This document shows positions 44,474 through 55,980 of a DNA stretch of 64,000 nt, in pieces. The position numbers were made by a program, and so were the translations under genes. The stretch is from Odobenus rosmarus divergens (taxonomy: Eukaryota; Chordata; Mammalia; Carnivora; Odobenidae), in the NCBI RefSeq assembly GCF_000321225.1, contig NW_004450479.1, forward strand, positions 44,728 through 108,727. The letters run 5' to 3'. Numbering within the stretch: the first letter of the stretch is position 1; the number at the start of each line of letters is the position of its first letter. The notes below the pieces were generated by a model that was not told the origin of the DNA, did no database searches, and saw only the letters and a list, made by a program, of their open reading frames with translations.

Positions 44474-46640
44474 AAAAAGTGGTCAAGTGGAAAATAATCC
44501 AGGTGCAGTGCCTGCCAGGTCACTCTTGCACCCAGTCCTGCAAAGCAATGCCCCCCAGACCCTCTGTGTCTGTTGTAGGAGCAGAGTTCCCTCCGCACCC
44601 GGGATTCTGTGCTCACATGCAGGCTTTCTGCAGGCTCCTGCTACACTTGCCTCCTGGGCCCTGCTCCCCCACCTCCCCCCCACCACTCAGTGACCAGTGA
44701 CAGTGACAGTTCCGTCATCTGTGCCCCTGACGCCTGGAGCACAGTGACCAATGTAGCCCCTGCCCTCTACAGACATCTCAGCACTGGGGACTCAGAGTCG
44801 GAGCCCCAAAGGAAACAGTCCCTTATTCTACCATGAAGTGCCCCCATGTGTGTCCTGGAGGTCTGGGTTGTCCCGTACCACACCACACAGGCATTTGTTC
44901 TCAAACGTGCGTCCACGGAGGGATGGGCTAGATAGCCTGAAAGGGCGGGGCAGGGGGGGCCACAGCGGTTGGGAAGGCAATGCCTCTGGGAGTTCCTGGA
45001 GGCCCCATGCTGATGGCTGATATCAAGACCTGTGACTTCGCCACACACCTGAACTCATGGAGTTATTGCCTCAGTAGTGAGAAGCAGCAGGGAACTTCCA
45101 ACTGCTGGCCCAGGCGAAGCTGGACGGGACCCTCCATGTCCACTCAGATCTGCCCATGTTTTCCTGTGAACGTGGACAGCGGTATTGGGTGGCCTCTTGT
45201 CAGAGACACTGGTTGCTAAATCAGCCTCCCCACCCAGGATATTTTCCAGTATTGACAGCGGGGTGCAGGCTGCACCAGAAGCCATAAGCAGAGTCCTCCC
45301 TGGACATGATTACAGGTGTGATCTCTCCTAAACACGGAAGATAGAGACCACTTGGCTGGAGTGTCCTAAGCCTTCACATCACTGTCTAGCCAATGGAGGC
45401 TTTGCTAATGAGCCACCTACCTGGAAAGACCAGACCTTGGCTGCTGTGTAAATATATTCTCCCTGGATATGGACCCCAGCACTGGCCCTACGTGAGATTT
45501 GATATCTTCGATAAAGGGTCTCCATTCAGAAACGTCCCCTCTCACCAGCTGGTATTTCACCATTAGAGATTCATTCCTTCGTCTGAGTTATGTCACTAAT
45601 ATTTCCTATGAAATTCAGGTATCTGGACATAGCGGGCACCAGTGTGTTATCAAGCACCAGCCCTTCTATGGGCTTCATTTGGCTGATACCATGCCATGGC
45701 GAGGGGGACCCACGGGCAGAGACAGAGTGGTATAGTGGACGGGAGGAAGCCCAGTGCTCCACGCTGAAAATAGTGACAGTCAATAGAGAGAACCCCACCA
45801 GGCAGGAGAGAGGCAGGAGTCAGCTGTGGTCCCACTAGGCAGGGAAGACAGGCAGAGCTGACAGAGCCCCATGCACCCCTGTCCCCCAGCCTTCACCCCA
45901 AGGCATCTCTGTGGCCCAAAGCTGCCAAGACTCCCCAGGGACCCTCGCTCAGATGACACAGCCCACGTGGCGCAGCCGCAGAGGCATCCAGCCACGGCTG
46001 TGTCTTTCAGCACCATCTCCATGAGCACATCTGCGGAGCCAACAGGGAGGGTTTCCAACGGCCAGAGGAGGGGGGCCATTTGCAGTGTTTAGAGTTTTAA
46101 GCAGCCAAAGTAAACCCACGTGTGTGCTGTTACATAACCTGCTCGGCCAGCCTGACTACCCGCCCTCCCTCCCTCACCTCCTGGACAGCGGGAGATGAGC
46201 CTGGGCACTGTGTGCACCTTTACGTTCCCTGGTAGGTCGGGTGGTGGGTGGTCGCCCCTCCTGACCCTCTTGTGTAAAAGTGTTAGGTCCTTCGCTAGGT
46301 TTGGTGCAAGGACACGGAGGCTGCTGGTATTCACAGGCGTGTAGAGAGGGCAGACACCACACGAGAGCAAAGGCCAGTGATGCTCCAGGAGGGAGCTGAG
46401 GAGCGAAATGTTGTCAGGTACCTGAATGTGGGGCTGAGGGGCCAGCACCAGTAGGCCTGAGCCCATGCCAACCAGGCAAAACTTGAGAGAGGGTCCTGCT
46501 TTGCACACTCCGCCTTCCTCTAAACCCTGGTGAGACCCAAGGACAACCACACGGCATGAGTGCACGCCCGCGTGAGACAAGATAGGGAGAGAACGGGACA
46601 CCCAGACAGAGCTGCTCCCGCATCGGGGTCCTGACCCATT
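44474..46640. other. Unique sequence, no gene recognised
   Basis: The part 45330-45740 is less GC-rich, with few frames and words such as TGTAAATATATTCTCC and CTAATATTTCCTATGAAATTC, so might include conserved non-coding DNA. I cannot test this. The minus-strand frame 46089-46601 (170 codons) has no domain. Confidence 0.45.
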
Positions 46641-48892
46641 GTTCTAAAACCATTTTTTCAGTTCAGGTGAACAGGACTCCTGACTCACAAAGGACAAATT
46701 CAGGACCCTTTCCGCCTCCTCACTGCCGCTCCTACCTGCCCCCCGGCCGCACCAGCCCAGGAACTAGCGTGGTTCCACTGACAGGGCTCCCTGAGTCTGT
46801 CCACCTCAGCCTCAGCTGGACACAGTCTGGCAGAGGGAGACCCGTGTGATGGTAGATGCCCCCCAGCCCCCCCCAGCCCCGCCCAGCCCCTGAAGCCTGG
46901 CCCAGGACCCAGCAGGGAGGGCCTCAACACCTTCTACCATCTGGGGGCTTCAACTTTGAGAGTTTGGTCTCTCCTGCCTGAGGATTCACTGAATTCTTCC
47001 TTCTTCATTTCTTCTGCAGGAACTTCCGGAACCTCCAGCTAAGGCATGCCTGCAGCGTCTGAATAGAGCCAGTGCCCGTGGGGTTAACGAGGTTGAGGCA
47101 GAGGGGGATGGGCAGACCCTGCTATCATCCCCAGCCCTCCTCACTGCAGGCCTGGAGCACAGCGGGCCCATCCCACCAGGAAGGCACTGGTTTGGTTTGG
47201 GGCATGCATGCCCACCTCAGCCTCAGCCTGGCCCACTGCCCACCCCAGTCCATCTGTCATAGGTGTATTATTTGAGAGCTCATGGTGTGCCCTAGGCTGT
47301 AAGTTAATACAAAGAGGTACTTATATAAAAACCTCTACCCTTAAAAAAAAAAAAAACCCTCTCTCCTTGGCATAACCTCAAGGGCCACAAGATGACAATG
47401 GGCCAGCATATCTTCTTGGAGGCCCTGTGTCTGCCCTGAACCGCGTCCCCAGCAGACAAAGAAACCCGGCAGCACTCAGCTTCTGACTCAGAGAACCACC
47501 TGCCCAGCCAAGTCAGCTGTCCTTGGCCTGGTCCACAGACGTCACCGGCTCCCTGCGCTCCTACTCTCCAGCACGTCCACCCACCTTGAGTCTCATGGCC
47601 AGAGGAACTGAGGCAGAGACACCGTCTCACCCAAGTGGGTCCCGGGCAGGCCCCGTGGAGAGCGAGGCCCTATCAAGAAGGCCAGGAGGTGACCATGGGG
47701 CTAACAGGCAAATGGCCTGTGGGCCGTCCCTCCCTCCCCCTGCGGTCCAGCCCTTCCAACTCTCCTGACATCTTCTCCCTCACCGCCTCCCCAGCATTTA
47801 CAAAGAAACTGGTGTTCCACTTAGTACCAAAGAGCAAATATTTATTCAACAAACATTAAATACTTAGCATGTGAGAAACAAAACAGTAACTCCCTCGGTG
47901 GTAAGAGATGAAGTGTGCTGAGGCGGGCACCACGAGGAAAGACCTGAACCCTGGTCTGCCAGCCCCAACTAGGCTGCAGGAGGTGCAGGGCACTTCCCAG
48001 GACATTAGAGGCCCGGGGCAGCTGAGAGGAACATTTGAGGGGCGCCCAGAGGGTCGCAGGAGGGGTCTGCACACGGGCTCCATGCTCTGGCTCTGGCCTG
48101 AAGGTGGGTGGGCACTGGAGGGACAAACGGGAGCAGACCCAGAAGCCAGTACGCTGGTCAGGGTCAGAGCAGGCAGCCTTCAACTTGAGAAACAAGGGAG
48201 TGAGGCTTTTAGGTGGGGAGTGAGGAGTGGGGACATTCAGGGTTGGGGAGGGGACGGATTTGGATGGTTTGCGTAGGCGAGAAGTAAGTGAGGGTTCAGG
48301 GAGCTTGGGAACGTGTGTTGGAATCAGTAATTACCAGGGTATGGAGCTGGGCTTTCACCCCACAGATAGGAGCAGTCAGAGATCCTTGGGAAGAGCAGTT
48401 GCAGGAAGAAAATGGTCCCTGAAGCCAGTCAGTCTTCAGCGGAGGGGTGGAACCTGCACTGGAGGAGGCAGTTGGGCCGGGGGCGGCAGTCCAGGCCAAA
48501 GAGGTGGGGCCGGGAGCAAAGATGTGGCCAAGGTTGGGAGTGCAGACCAGGGAAGGAGAGGTCAGAGCATCCTTAAAACCAAGATCAAGGAACACAAAAC
48601 TTGATTCATTAGGGACAATTTTACATTAAAGCTAATCTGATTCTGTATCATAATCTGTTAAGAGAAGGCAGACAAAAGAAAGGAAGACCGGGAGAGAGAC
48701 AGCAGGGGGACCCGAGGAGGGGCCACAGGGCAGGAGCCCAGGAGGCGGGGGAGGGTGCCCACCCACTCAGCCAGCTGTAGCCCCAGGTCCTCTGACCCCT
48801 GGAACGTGGTGTGACTTATCCTCTGTAGAGTTTTCTACCTTTTACTATTTTAGGTAAACTTGTCTTTTCTGGGCATAGAGGTTTTACATGCC
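46641..48892. other. Unique sequence, no gene recognised
   Basis: C-rich stretch at 46858-46890; A13 run at 47343-47355; an L2-like phrase (GAGCAAATATTTATTCAACAAACATT) near 47830-47860, antisense or sense uncertain. The purine-rich part 48090-48560 is open on the plus strand (47908-48604, two frames) without domain. Confidence 0.45.
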
Positions 48893-49336
48893 TGTATTCA
48901 TTTCCTAGGGCTACTCTAACAAATTACCGTCAACTGGAGAAGCTTTAAAACAACTGAAATTCATCCTCTCCCAGTTTTGGAGACCAGAAGCCTGACAAAA
49001 GATAAAGGTGTTGGCAGGACCCCACTCCCTCCAGATGCTCTAAGGAAGGATTTTTCTTTGGTTCTTCCAGTTACTGGGGGCTCCAGACGTCCCCGGGCCA
49101 TATCACCCCATCGCTGTCTTCATCGTAACATGGCTTCCCTCTGTGTTTCTCCTCCTCTGTCCTTGTGAGGACACGTGTATTGGACTCAGGGCCCACCCGG
49201 CTGCCCCAAGATGTTCTCATCTTAAGATCTTATTTGCACCTGCAAAAATTCTTTTCCAAAATAAGGTCACAATCACAGGCCTAGGTCTTGAAACACGGAC
49301 ACATCTGGGAGGAGATGCACTATTCAACCCCCAACA
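48893..49336 (-). mobile_element. MaLR LTR (MLT1-like), solitary
   Basis: TGTATTCATTTCCTAGGGCTAC, AACAAATTACCGTCAAC, TTTAAAACAACTGAAATTCATCC, then CCTTGTGAGGACACG, CAAAATAAGGTCACAATCACAG and finally ATTCAACCCCCAACA are the whole LTR in antisense, both ends included. No internal region is attached on either side, so it is a solo LTR formed by recombination between two LTRs. Confidence 0.82.
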
Positions 49337-49499
49337 ATGCAGAAAACTGAAGTATGAAGAAGAAAATGTCCACTTCCCCAGACCCCACCATCCCCAAAGG
49401 ACCCTTAGGGTATTTAAGCATATTTCCTTTGCCTTTTTCCTATATATTGTAATGTGGGGGGAAAGGTCCATGTGGAATTTTACATTACATATTTTGAAT

Positions 49500-49750
49500 T
49501 GACTTTCGTAAGGCATAATTAACATACAATACAATGCGCAGATCTTAAGTGCAGTTCTGTGAATTTTGACGAATGTATGCACTCTGGCCACCACCCCATC
49601 AACATACAGAGGCTTCCCTCCTGTCCTTGGCAATGCCCTCCAGAACACTGACGGGATTTTCCCATCATGCTTTTCCCTGAATATTGTCACAGCCACCTTC
49701 CTAATCTTCGGACCTCATCCCACCTGATTGTTATGTGCCTCATAATATTC
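49500..49750 (-). mobile_element. LINE-1 3' UTR fragment
   Basis: GGCATAATTAACATACAATACAATGCGCAG, GAATTTTGACGAATGTATGCAC, CACCACCCCATCAACATACAG and AATATTCCATCATTCATTC match the antisense 3' end of an old L1M element. Confidence 0.78.
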
Positions 49751-49751
49751 C

Positions 49752-49865
49752 ATCATTCATTCTCTCAACAGTTACTGAGTGCCAACTAAGCGCCAGGCAC
49801 CATGCTCAATTCTGGGCTCAAGGATAACAAACACAGATACAATGTCTGCTCCCTTGTTGTGGCCA
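49752..49865 (+). mobile_element. L2 fragment
   Basis: CATTCTCTCAACAGTTACTGAGTGCC, CGCCAGGCACCATGCTCAATTC, ACAAACACAGATACAATGTC is a phrase typical of the L2 3' part. It sits between two pieces of antisense L1. Confidence 0.68.
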
Positions 49866-49869
49866 GAGG

Positions 49870-50430
49870 CACTAGGAACTGACTCGTGTCTTTCTGCTTA
49901 TAAACGAGGCTGTGAGACCATGTTGGTGCGTAAGTTTTGTCCACTTCTGTTTTCTTCTCGATGGCTCATCGAGAGTAGAATGAACAGGTCTGAAGGTGTG
50001 CACCTTCTCAAGGACACTGGCAGACTTCTTCCCTGAAAATGGCACGGGACCAGATTGACCACACCCTCCAGCACAGAGTATAAGATGTAAAGACCTTGGG
50101 GCTCCTGGGGGGGTTCTGTCGGTGAAGCGTCTGCCTTCGGCTCAGGTCATGATCCCAGGGTCCTAGGATCGAGCCCCGCATCGGGCTCCCTGGTCAGCGG
50201 GGGTCTGCTTTCCCTCTCCCTCTGCGGCTCCCCCTGCTTGTGTTCCCTCTCTGTGTGTGTCAAATAAATTAAAAAAAATTTTAAAAAGATGTAAAGGCCT
50301 ATTTGTTTTGCTTTGCGTTTCTTTGATTACTGGTGAGACCATTTTTTCCCATATACTTATTAGCCTTTGGGATTTTCACAGCTCTGAACTACCTGTTTAT
50401 GACCTTGGCCCATTTATCTATTGGGAAAAG
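49870..50430 (-). mobile_element. LINE-1 ORF2 fragment, split by a SINE
   Basis: CTTATAAACGAGGCTGTGAGACCATG, GTCTGAAGGTGTGCACC, then after the SINE TTTGATTACTGGTGAGACC, CATATACTTATTAGCC and GACCTTGGCCCATTTATCTATTGGG follow antisense L1 ORF2 in order. The SINE at 50098-50285 interrupts it. It is probably the same element as the fragment at 49500-49750. Confidence 0.72.
50098..50285 (+). mobile_element. CAN-SINE inserted in LINE-1
   Basis: Head GGGGCTCCTGGGGGGGTTCTG (mutated), then GATCGAGCCCCGCATCGGGC, a CT-rich part and TCAAATAAATTAAAAAAAATTTT tail. Target duplication AAGATGTAAAGACCT (50082-50096) and AAGATGTAAAGGCCT (50286-50300), one mismatch in 15. Confidence 0.95.
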
Positions 50431-51595
50431 ATTGTGCTCAAGAGGAAAGTAACTTCGTTCCCAGGAAGGGAAATCATCTCTGGGCTGTGTCACCAAGGCC
50501 GGGCGAAGCCAGTCGCCTGCTAGGCCTGGGCTCCCTTCATCCCAGGCACCACGGACCGGCCACCCTGGCTTCGTGCTGAGGAAACAGCACTTGGCTCTGT
50601 TTCCCAGGAGCCACCGACTGAGAACATTCTTCCTGCAATAGCAACCTTGCGCGCAAAGCGAACAAGGAGACTGGTGCAGATCCGCTGTCATTATGATGAT
50701 GTGAATGCTGAGAAGGGCACTGACTGAGCTGAAGGCCCAGCCTTTGGGTACCAAGACCCCTGGTTCCCAATCTTAGGACATAACAGCCACGTGGAGGTGG
50801 CTGCTGGACGGCAAGCGGCTGGCAGGGTCTGGCCCTCACCGCCCAGAGAACTGCGGATTGGAGAATCCACGTGTTTAATAAACAGATGAGGAGTCAGATG
50901 TGAACAGGGAAAAGGAAGACAAGGGAGAGCCGCCCCTGGATCTAGTGTTGAGTTGGCGGAGGCAGCGGGCTGAGGCTGGGCCCGATTCTCGCCCTCAGGC
51001 GCAGGACACCAGACACCCCCCTTGCACAGCAGTTCCCAGGCTCAAGGGCTGCTGCTGAGCCCAAGGGAGCGTGGCAGCTGCAGTCCACCCCCAGACAGAG
51101 TGGATCTGGGCAGCCCCCTCTGACAGAGGCCAGAGTCATGGAAAGCGGTGAGTTTGGAGACACCAGGGTAAGTGCACAGTGAGCCCTGAGAAAAGAGAGT
51201 GGCTAGAACCAGCCCCAGCACACAGTGGTGCTTAATAAGTGTCAGCACTCAGGAGAGGGCTGGGGTCATTGGGGCCAGAATGGGAGCCTTGAAGGAGGTG
51301 GTAGCACTGTCAGGACCACCCTCCCGCCTCTGCAGCACAGGGAGGAGAGGGTGACTGAGAGGCACGCATCTCTGTGGGAGTCAGTGGGAATCTGTGCCCA
51401 GACGGCCGCTCCGCAGGCTCTGTCCCATTCAACTGCAGCCCCCACCCCCATCACTCTCAAAGCTCCTGGTTCTTTCTTCCCCAGAACCTTCTATCACTAA
51501 GCGTATAGCCCACCCCTCCCCACATATCACAACCCATTCGAATGAATGTAGGCTTAAAGAAGGTAGATGTTTTTCAAGGACATCTTTCCAGCACC
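50431..51595. other. Unique sequence, no gene recognised
   Basis: An L2-like phrase (GTGGTGCTTAATAAGTGTCAGC) lies near 51225-51247. Otherwise no family or exon. Confidence 0.45.
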
Positions 51596-51660
51596 TAGAA
51601 ACTTCCTGACATGTAGTAGATGCTCAATAAATATTATTGAGCGAGTGAACCACAAGGTAG
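51596..51660 (+). mobile_element. L2 3' end fragment
   Basis: CCTGACATGTAGTAGATGCTC followed by AATAAATATTATTGAGCGAGTG is the common L2 3' terminal phrase. Confidence 0.75.
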
Positions 51661-51834
51661 GGAAGCTTGCCCTACAGGGTATCAGACCTATAATCAAGCT
51701 ATAGAGATCAGGATGGTGAGGCACTGGCCAACAGGGCAGAACAGAGAGCCCGGAAGCAGCCCTGAGAGCAGATGGAAACCTGGCACATGACAGAGCTAAA
51801 GTGCACATCAGTGAACGGTGCCAGGGAGCTGGTT

Positions 51835-52500
51835 ATGCACATTAAAAAAGTGAAATTGGATCCCTATCTTAAACCAAACACAAAGAAGATTGCTTCCAGA
51901 TGGATAAGCACTCATGTGTGAAAAGCAAGACTTTGAATATCTTTACACATTTCAGCCTTGGAAGGATTGGTTAGGGCACGAAAGGGGAAATCATAAAGGG
52001 AAAAAGGTGGGTGAATTCCACTGAAATCCAATTAAGAACTTCATCAAAGACAAAAGGCAGGTCCCAAACTCGGAGAAAAAAACCTGCAACCCACACAGAT
52101 GAGGCAGGGTCCCCACAGAGAAACCACCAGGAACTGGCTCAGGGGCCACGGGACACCCGCTCAAGGAGGCTAGAGGCTGGAGCAGGCCAAAGGGGGCTGG
52201 CATGGCCAGGAAGTGTGCAGGAAGACAGCACTTTCATTAATAACCAGGGAAACTAAAAATAAAACCACAGCGAGAGACCATGTTATACTCACCAGATCCA
52301 CAGACAGGAATGGCCGGGAGTGGGTGGAGTGCAGTGTCCGTTCACACTGCCCCCCGCCGTGCCAGTGGGTGGGGGGTTCCAGTCTTCTTCAAACTCTACA
52401 TGGATGGGGGAATGCACTATCTTGCATATATGACAACTTTTTAAGAAATAGAAAATTCCATTCTTCTGATCAAAGAAAAATGCGTTGAAAAATAGGATTC
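51835..52500 (+). mobile_element. LINE-1 ORF2 fragment
   Basis: AAATTGGATCCCTATCTTAAACC, CAGATGGATAAGCACTC, AATTAAGAACTTCATCAAAGAC, then ATAACCAGGGAAACTAAAAATAAAACC and GTTATACTCACCAGATCC are ORF2 3' landmarks in sense, interrupted by a GC-rich stretch (52080-52210). It has no coding capacity. Confidence 0.8.
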
Positions 52501-52554
52501 AGATCGCCAATCTCTGTAGATTTAAGGTATTTTATGTTCGGTTTTGCCTTTCCT

Positions 52555-52655
52555 TAAGGATGAGGATTATGTCTTGTTTATATATTTATTCTCAGTACTT
52601 GCTACATAATAGAGACACTGAAAAGAATGGAGAATAAATTCCCCCAAAAGCCAAG
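52555..52655 (+). mobile_element. L2 3' end fragment
   Basis: GATGAGGATTATGTCTTGTTTATATATTTATTCTCAGTACTTGC then ACATAATAGAGACAC is a diverged L2 3' region ('gactttgtcttgttcac ... cacatagtagg'). Confidence 0.6.
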
Positions 52656-53645
52656 GATCTGAGGGGAGTGGAGGCTGGGACCCCACTGTCACCAGGTGTC
52701 TGAGGGGGCCTCTAACACGAGGGCAGATCTGGGTACCAAATGCTTGCAACATGGGTGGCTCCTGGGGATTGAGGGGGCTCTGGGAGTTTTGGGGCAAGAA
52801 AGACATTTTCCTTAAGCAGCAGAGGTGGAGCCTTAGGGACATGTCAAGGATGGAGAGGAGCCAAGATTCCTCTTTGCAAATGAGGGGAGGGTGTTAAAAA
52901 ACCTGCCCACCCCCTGCCCAGTGCAGAGGCTACCACCTGGACCCCGTGGTTCCTGTTGCTCCTGGGGAGAGGACAAACTCCAGGGACCCTAGCTGGTGAT
53001 CCTCTGAGAATAAGCCTTTGGACTGGGTCCCAAAGGCCCTGGAAGGCTCCTTCACACGTCCTAAATCCTGGGACTCCCAGTGACATAGGGGCACAGGGGA
53101 TCCCACTCTTGCCCTAGGGTAGAGACTCCTCCGGACTCTTTGGGGAACAGAGTGGGTACAAGCCAGCAAAGGGTGAGGCCCATGGCTGACTTGTTGCAGG
53201 CACAGGAGTAGGGAGCCCGTAGAGGGGGTATGGGGGAGTTGACAGAGACAGGGTGAGGATCGGGTCCTGCCAGGCCCACTGATGTCCCCACTCCCCACTG
53301 GAGGACCGTGGACACACACAGGCAGGGACCTGACGGGCACTGGGCTGCATCCAGCCTTGCCTCTCGTGGGCTTCTCCTTGACCCAGGCCTCGGTGGGCAG
53401 TGGCCCCACAGCCACAAAGCCATCCAGGTCAACATCCAGGGAAGAAAGCAGGACAAGCAGGAGAGTCACGGGGTGTGGGGCAGAGGATGGGAAGTAGGGG
53501 AGAAGCAGCAGGGCAGTGTGTCCCCTCCATGCCCACGGGTCACCCAGGGCAGGGCCACAGGCAGGTATGGGGCCCCCACACCCTCCAGCCCCCAAGACTG
53601 AGGACAGGAGTGCAGGTTGCTGATGTAGCCCGACAACAGGGCCAG
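52656..53645. other. GC-rich unique sequence, no gene recognised
   Basis: The minus strand is open from 53655 to 52930 (241 codons), including a short protein-like phrase (SSLDVDLDGFVAVGPLPTEA), but the plus strand is open over part of it too and no family is recognised. Confidence 0.45.
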
Positions 53646-54010
53646 CCGCTGTCACAAATACTTGTGAATTAGGTATTTAATAATTAAAGCAGGCACAGCC
53701 AGAATCAAGGGCATGAGAAGGGCTAAGAGGAAGAAGCGAACCCAAAGTTAACAAGAAGTGGTGAGAAAAGAGGGAACAGAGAAAGTGGGGGTGGGGCTGA
53801 ACATCTGAGTTTCCAATTAGCCTTTGGTGGCAACACTTTGGGGAACGTGACAGTGACAATGAGCGTGGTGCGGCTAGAAAAGGAGCCAATGGGATAGTAA
53901 GCAAAATGTGTCTTGTAAACATAATGATTCGTTTTTAACATTTTAAAAGATCTCTTATTTTAGGTCCAACGGAGAAAAGCCTTTTTGATAGTGTCTTCCA
54001 CATGAAGGCA
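53646..54010. other. AT-richer unique segment, possible regulatory DNA
   Basis: Balanced composition with words such as GTATTTAATAATTAAAGC, TTCCAATTAGCC, AGCCAATGGGATAG (CCAAT box-like) and CATAATGATTCG. No repeat recognised and few frames. Could be conserved non-coding DNA; untested. Confidence 0.3.
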
Positions 54011-55845
54011 GCAGGGGCATGAGGACAGAATGCAGAAAATCCACAGGATTAACTCAGCCAGCACCTGAATCTGGGGCATCTGCCTCCGTCTCCCCACATG
54101 GACCTCAGTTTAACTCAGAGCGGCCAGGCCTCCTCTGTGGGGCACAGTCCCAACCGGGCCTCGGTCCCACCCTGAGACCAAGCCTGCTTTCCCACGTCCT
54201 ATGGCCTTTGGGTGTCGGGGGTCCCCGGGGGGCAGCCCCTAGCAGTCCCTTGCTCTGGACCGGCCCCCTGAAAACACCTGTGCACTAGCCTCCTGGTCCC
54301 TGCCCCTCCGCACACAGCTATCTAGCTGGATCTTTCCTCTTCCAGACGCTGGTGTCTCCTCATGTGGCCATCGGCTTCCGCCCGTATTGCCAGTCCATGG
54401 GTACCTCCCTCACCCTCACCTGATCCCCCTGCTGGGCGCAAGGGCACCCTCCCCAGTCACAGCCCCCAAAATATGTGCCTATTTCCTGAGCCAAACCCAA
54501 TTGCTCTGACCATGCCCATCCGGGCCCCAGGTCACGCTGACTTCAAGGTCGACCCTGCTGGTCTTGCTCTGATTTCCATGCCCCAAAGTGCCTCCTGATA
54601 CATCAGGGAGCTCCTTCTAGAACCTGGTGTCCCAGCCTGCCCTTCCCCACTGTGTGCCCTCTCCAGGGACCTGCTTGGAGCCTCACCACCCAATAAAAAT
54701 TCACGCACACAAATTAGGTCAGACTTGCCTGGGTAGAAGGAAAACCCAGTACCCGAGCTTCATCCGTTCTGCCATTTGTAAAGGCCTGGGGAGCCTGGCC
54801 CACCTCCTCCTTAACCCTCGCCGGCTCACCCTCCAGACAGCATCCACAATCCCCTCCTGTATTTGCAGCACCCCGATCCTCATCTGCTGGCTTCTCTCTC
54901 TCTCCTTTCCCATCTGACTGCTTCCCCCTTTACGTTTCTCAGCTGGAAGTTTCCTGACCTTGCTGAATAGCCAAACACCCTCTCAGGTGCTTTCCCGGCA
55001 GAGCTTCCTGAGCCTTAATCCAGAGTGGGCAATGGGGAGACATCCAGGACCAGGACAGAGTGTGTCCCCAGTCCCGTGCCCAGAGGGACCAGGAAAGGAA
55101 CATGGGACCAGCTGACCACACCAGGCCCCAAGCCTCCGGCAACCTGCTCCTCACCCGTGAGTCCAGGGAAACTGTGCTGACCACCTGGATGTCCCAGGCC
55201 CGTCAGCCCGGCAGGTGAGCCCCGCAGACACCTCCCCTCAACCCTCCAGGACCCAGGTTCCCAGCTGTGCACGGGAGGGCAGGACGCCCCCATCGCTAAG
55301 GTCAGCTGATGGCTGTCTGCCCCCTTTGGTCTGTCCACCCTCCTGCACGAAGCCCCCAGTCAGAGGAGGATGGTGGCCTCATGGAGAGTGCAAGGCGGGG
55401 GGGGATGTTTGAACTTCATGTGGGGCTCTGCTCCCAAGTTTCCAACAATTTAAGGAATGTTGGAGGCCAGGGGTCAGAATGTAAACAAGGCTTCTCACAG
55501 CATCAGTAAGCTGCAGGGTGTCCCTGATGCCTCAGACGACCGACCACGTGTGTGCCTTTTTTGTCTCAGGAAAACACAGCAGCTTGGCTCTTACAAATGT
55601 GAAATTTGTGTCTTAAGCCAACAACTTTCAAGTTCCAGAAAAATTGCCTATTCATCATTTTTCTCATTGTGTTTCTCCTCTCCTTATGAGTGTAGCTTGG
55701 ATGACATGGACCACCTCTGCTTCACAGCCTTGGTTGTCTGAGGGTCAACGACACCGCCGTGACTTGCTTCTCTGCCCCGGACAGAGGGTCAGCAGCTCCA
55801 GCCCCAGGGCAGGCAAGACTGGTGTCTGCCTCAGCCCAGAGGCAG
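54011..55845. other. Unique sequence, no gene recognised
   Basis: C-rich with frames of 60-110 codons on both strands; no domain, no repeat family recognised. Confidence 0.45.
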
Positions 55846-55849
55846 AGAG

Positions 55850-55947
55850 AGAGCCCAGCTCGGGGCTTGAACTCCCCACCCTGAGACAGAGACCTGAGCT
55901 GAGATCAAGAGTCAGATGCCTAACCAACGGAGCCACCCAGGCGCCCC
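55850..55947 (-). mobile_element. CAN-SINE, older subfamily, lacking its tail
   Basis: The head complement CCACCCAGGCGCCCC sits at 55933-55947, preceded by CAAGAGTCAGATGCCTAACC and CTCGGGGCTTGAACTCCCC, which is the tRNA-like half in antisense ('gttggttaggcatctgactcttg'). The A-rich 3' tail expected on the left is not there, so the copy is 3'-truncated or was recombined. It is of an older type than the other copies. Confidence 0.85.
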
Positions 55948-55961
55948 TGGACTGCTTCCAC

Positions 55962-55980
55962 TTTTTTTTTTTTTTTTTTT
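55962..55980 (-). repeat. Homopolymer T run
   Basis: About 19 T. It could be the tail of an antisense retrocopy whose body would lie to the right. The minus strand there has a 54-codon frame (55988-56152) and a perfect donor-like GTAAGTAT, but I recognise no parent gene and no target duplication. Confidence 0.7.

Noticed and set aside
52930..53655. 241-codon minus-strand frame as a possible gene
   Set aside because: No recognised family; plus-strand frames are open over part of it; GC-rich composition explains the lack of stops.
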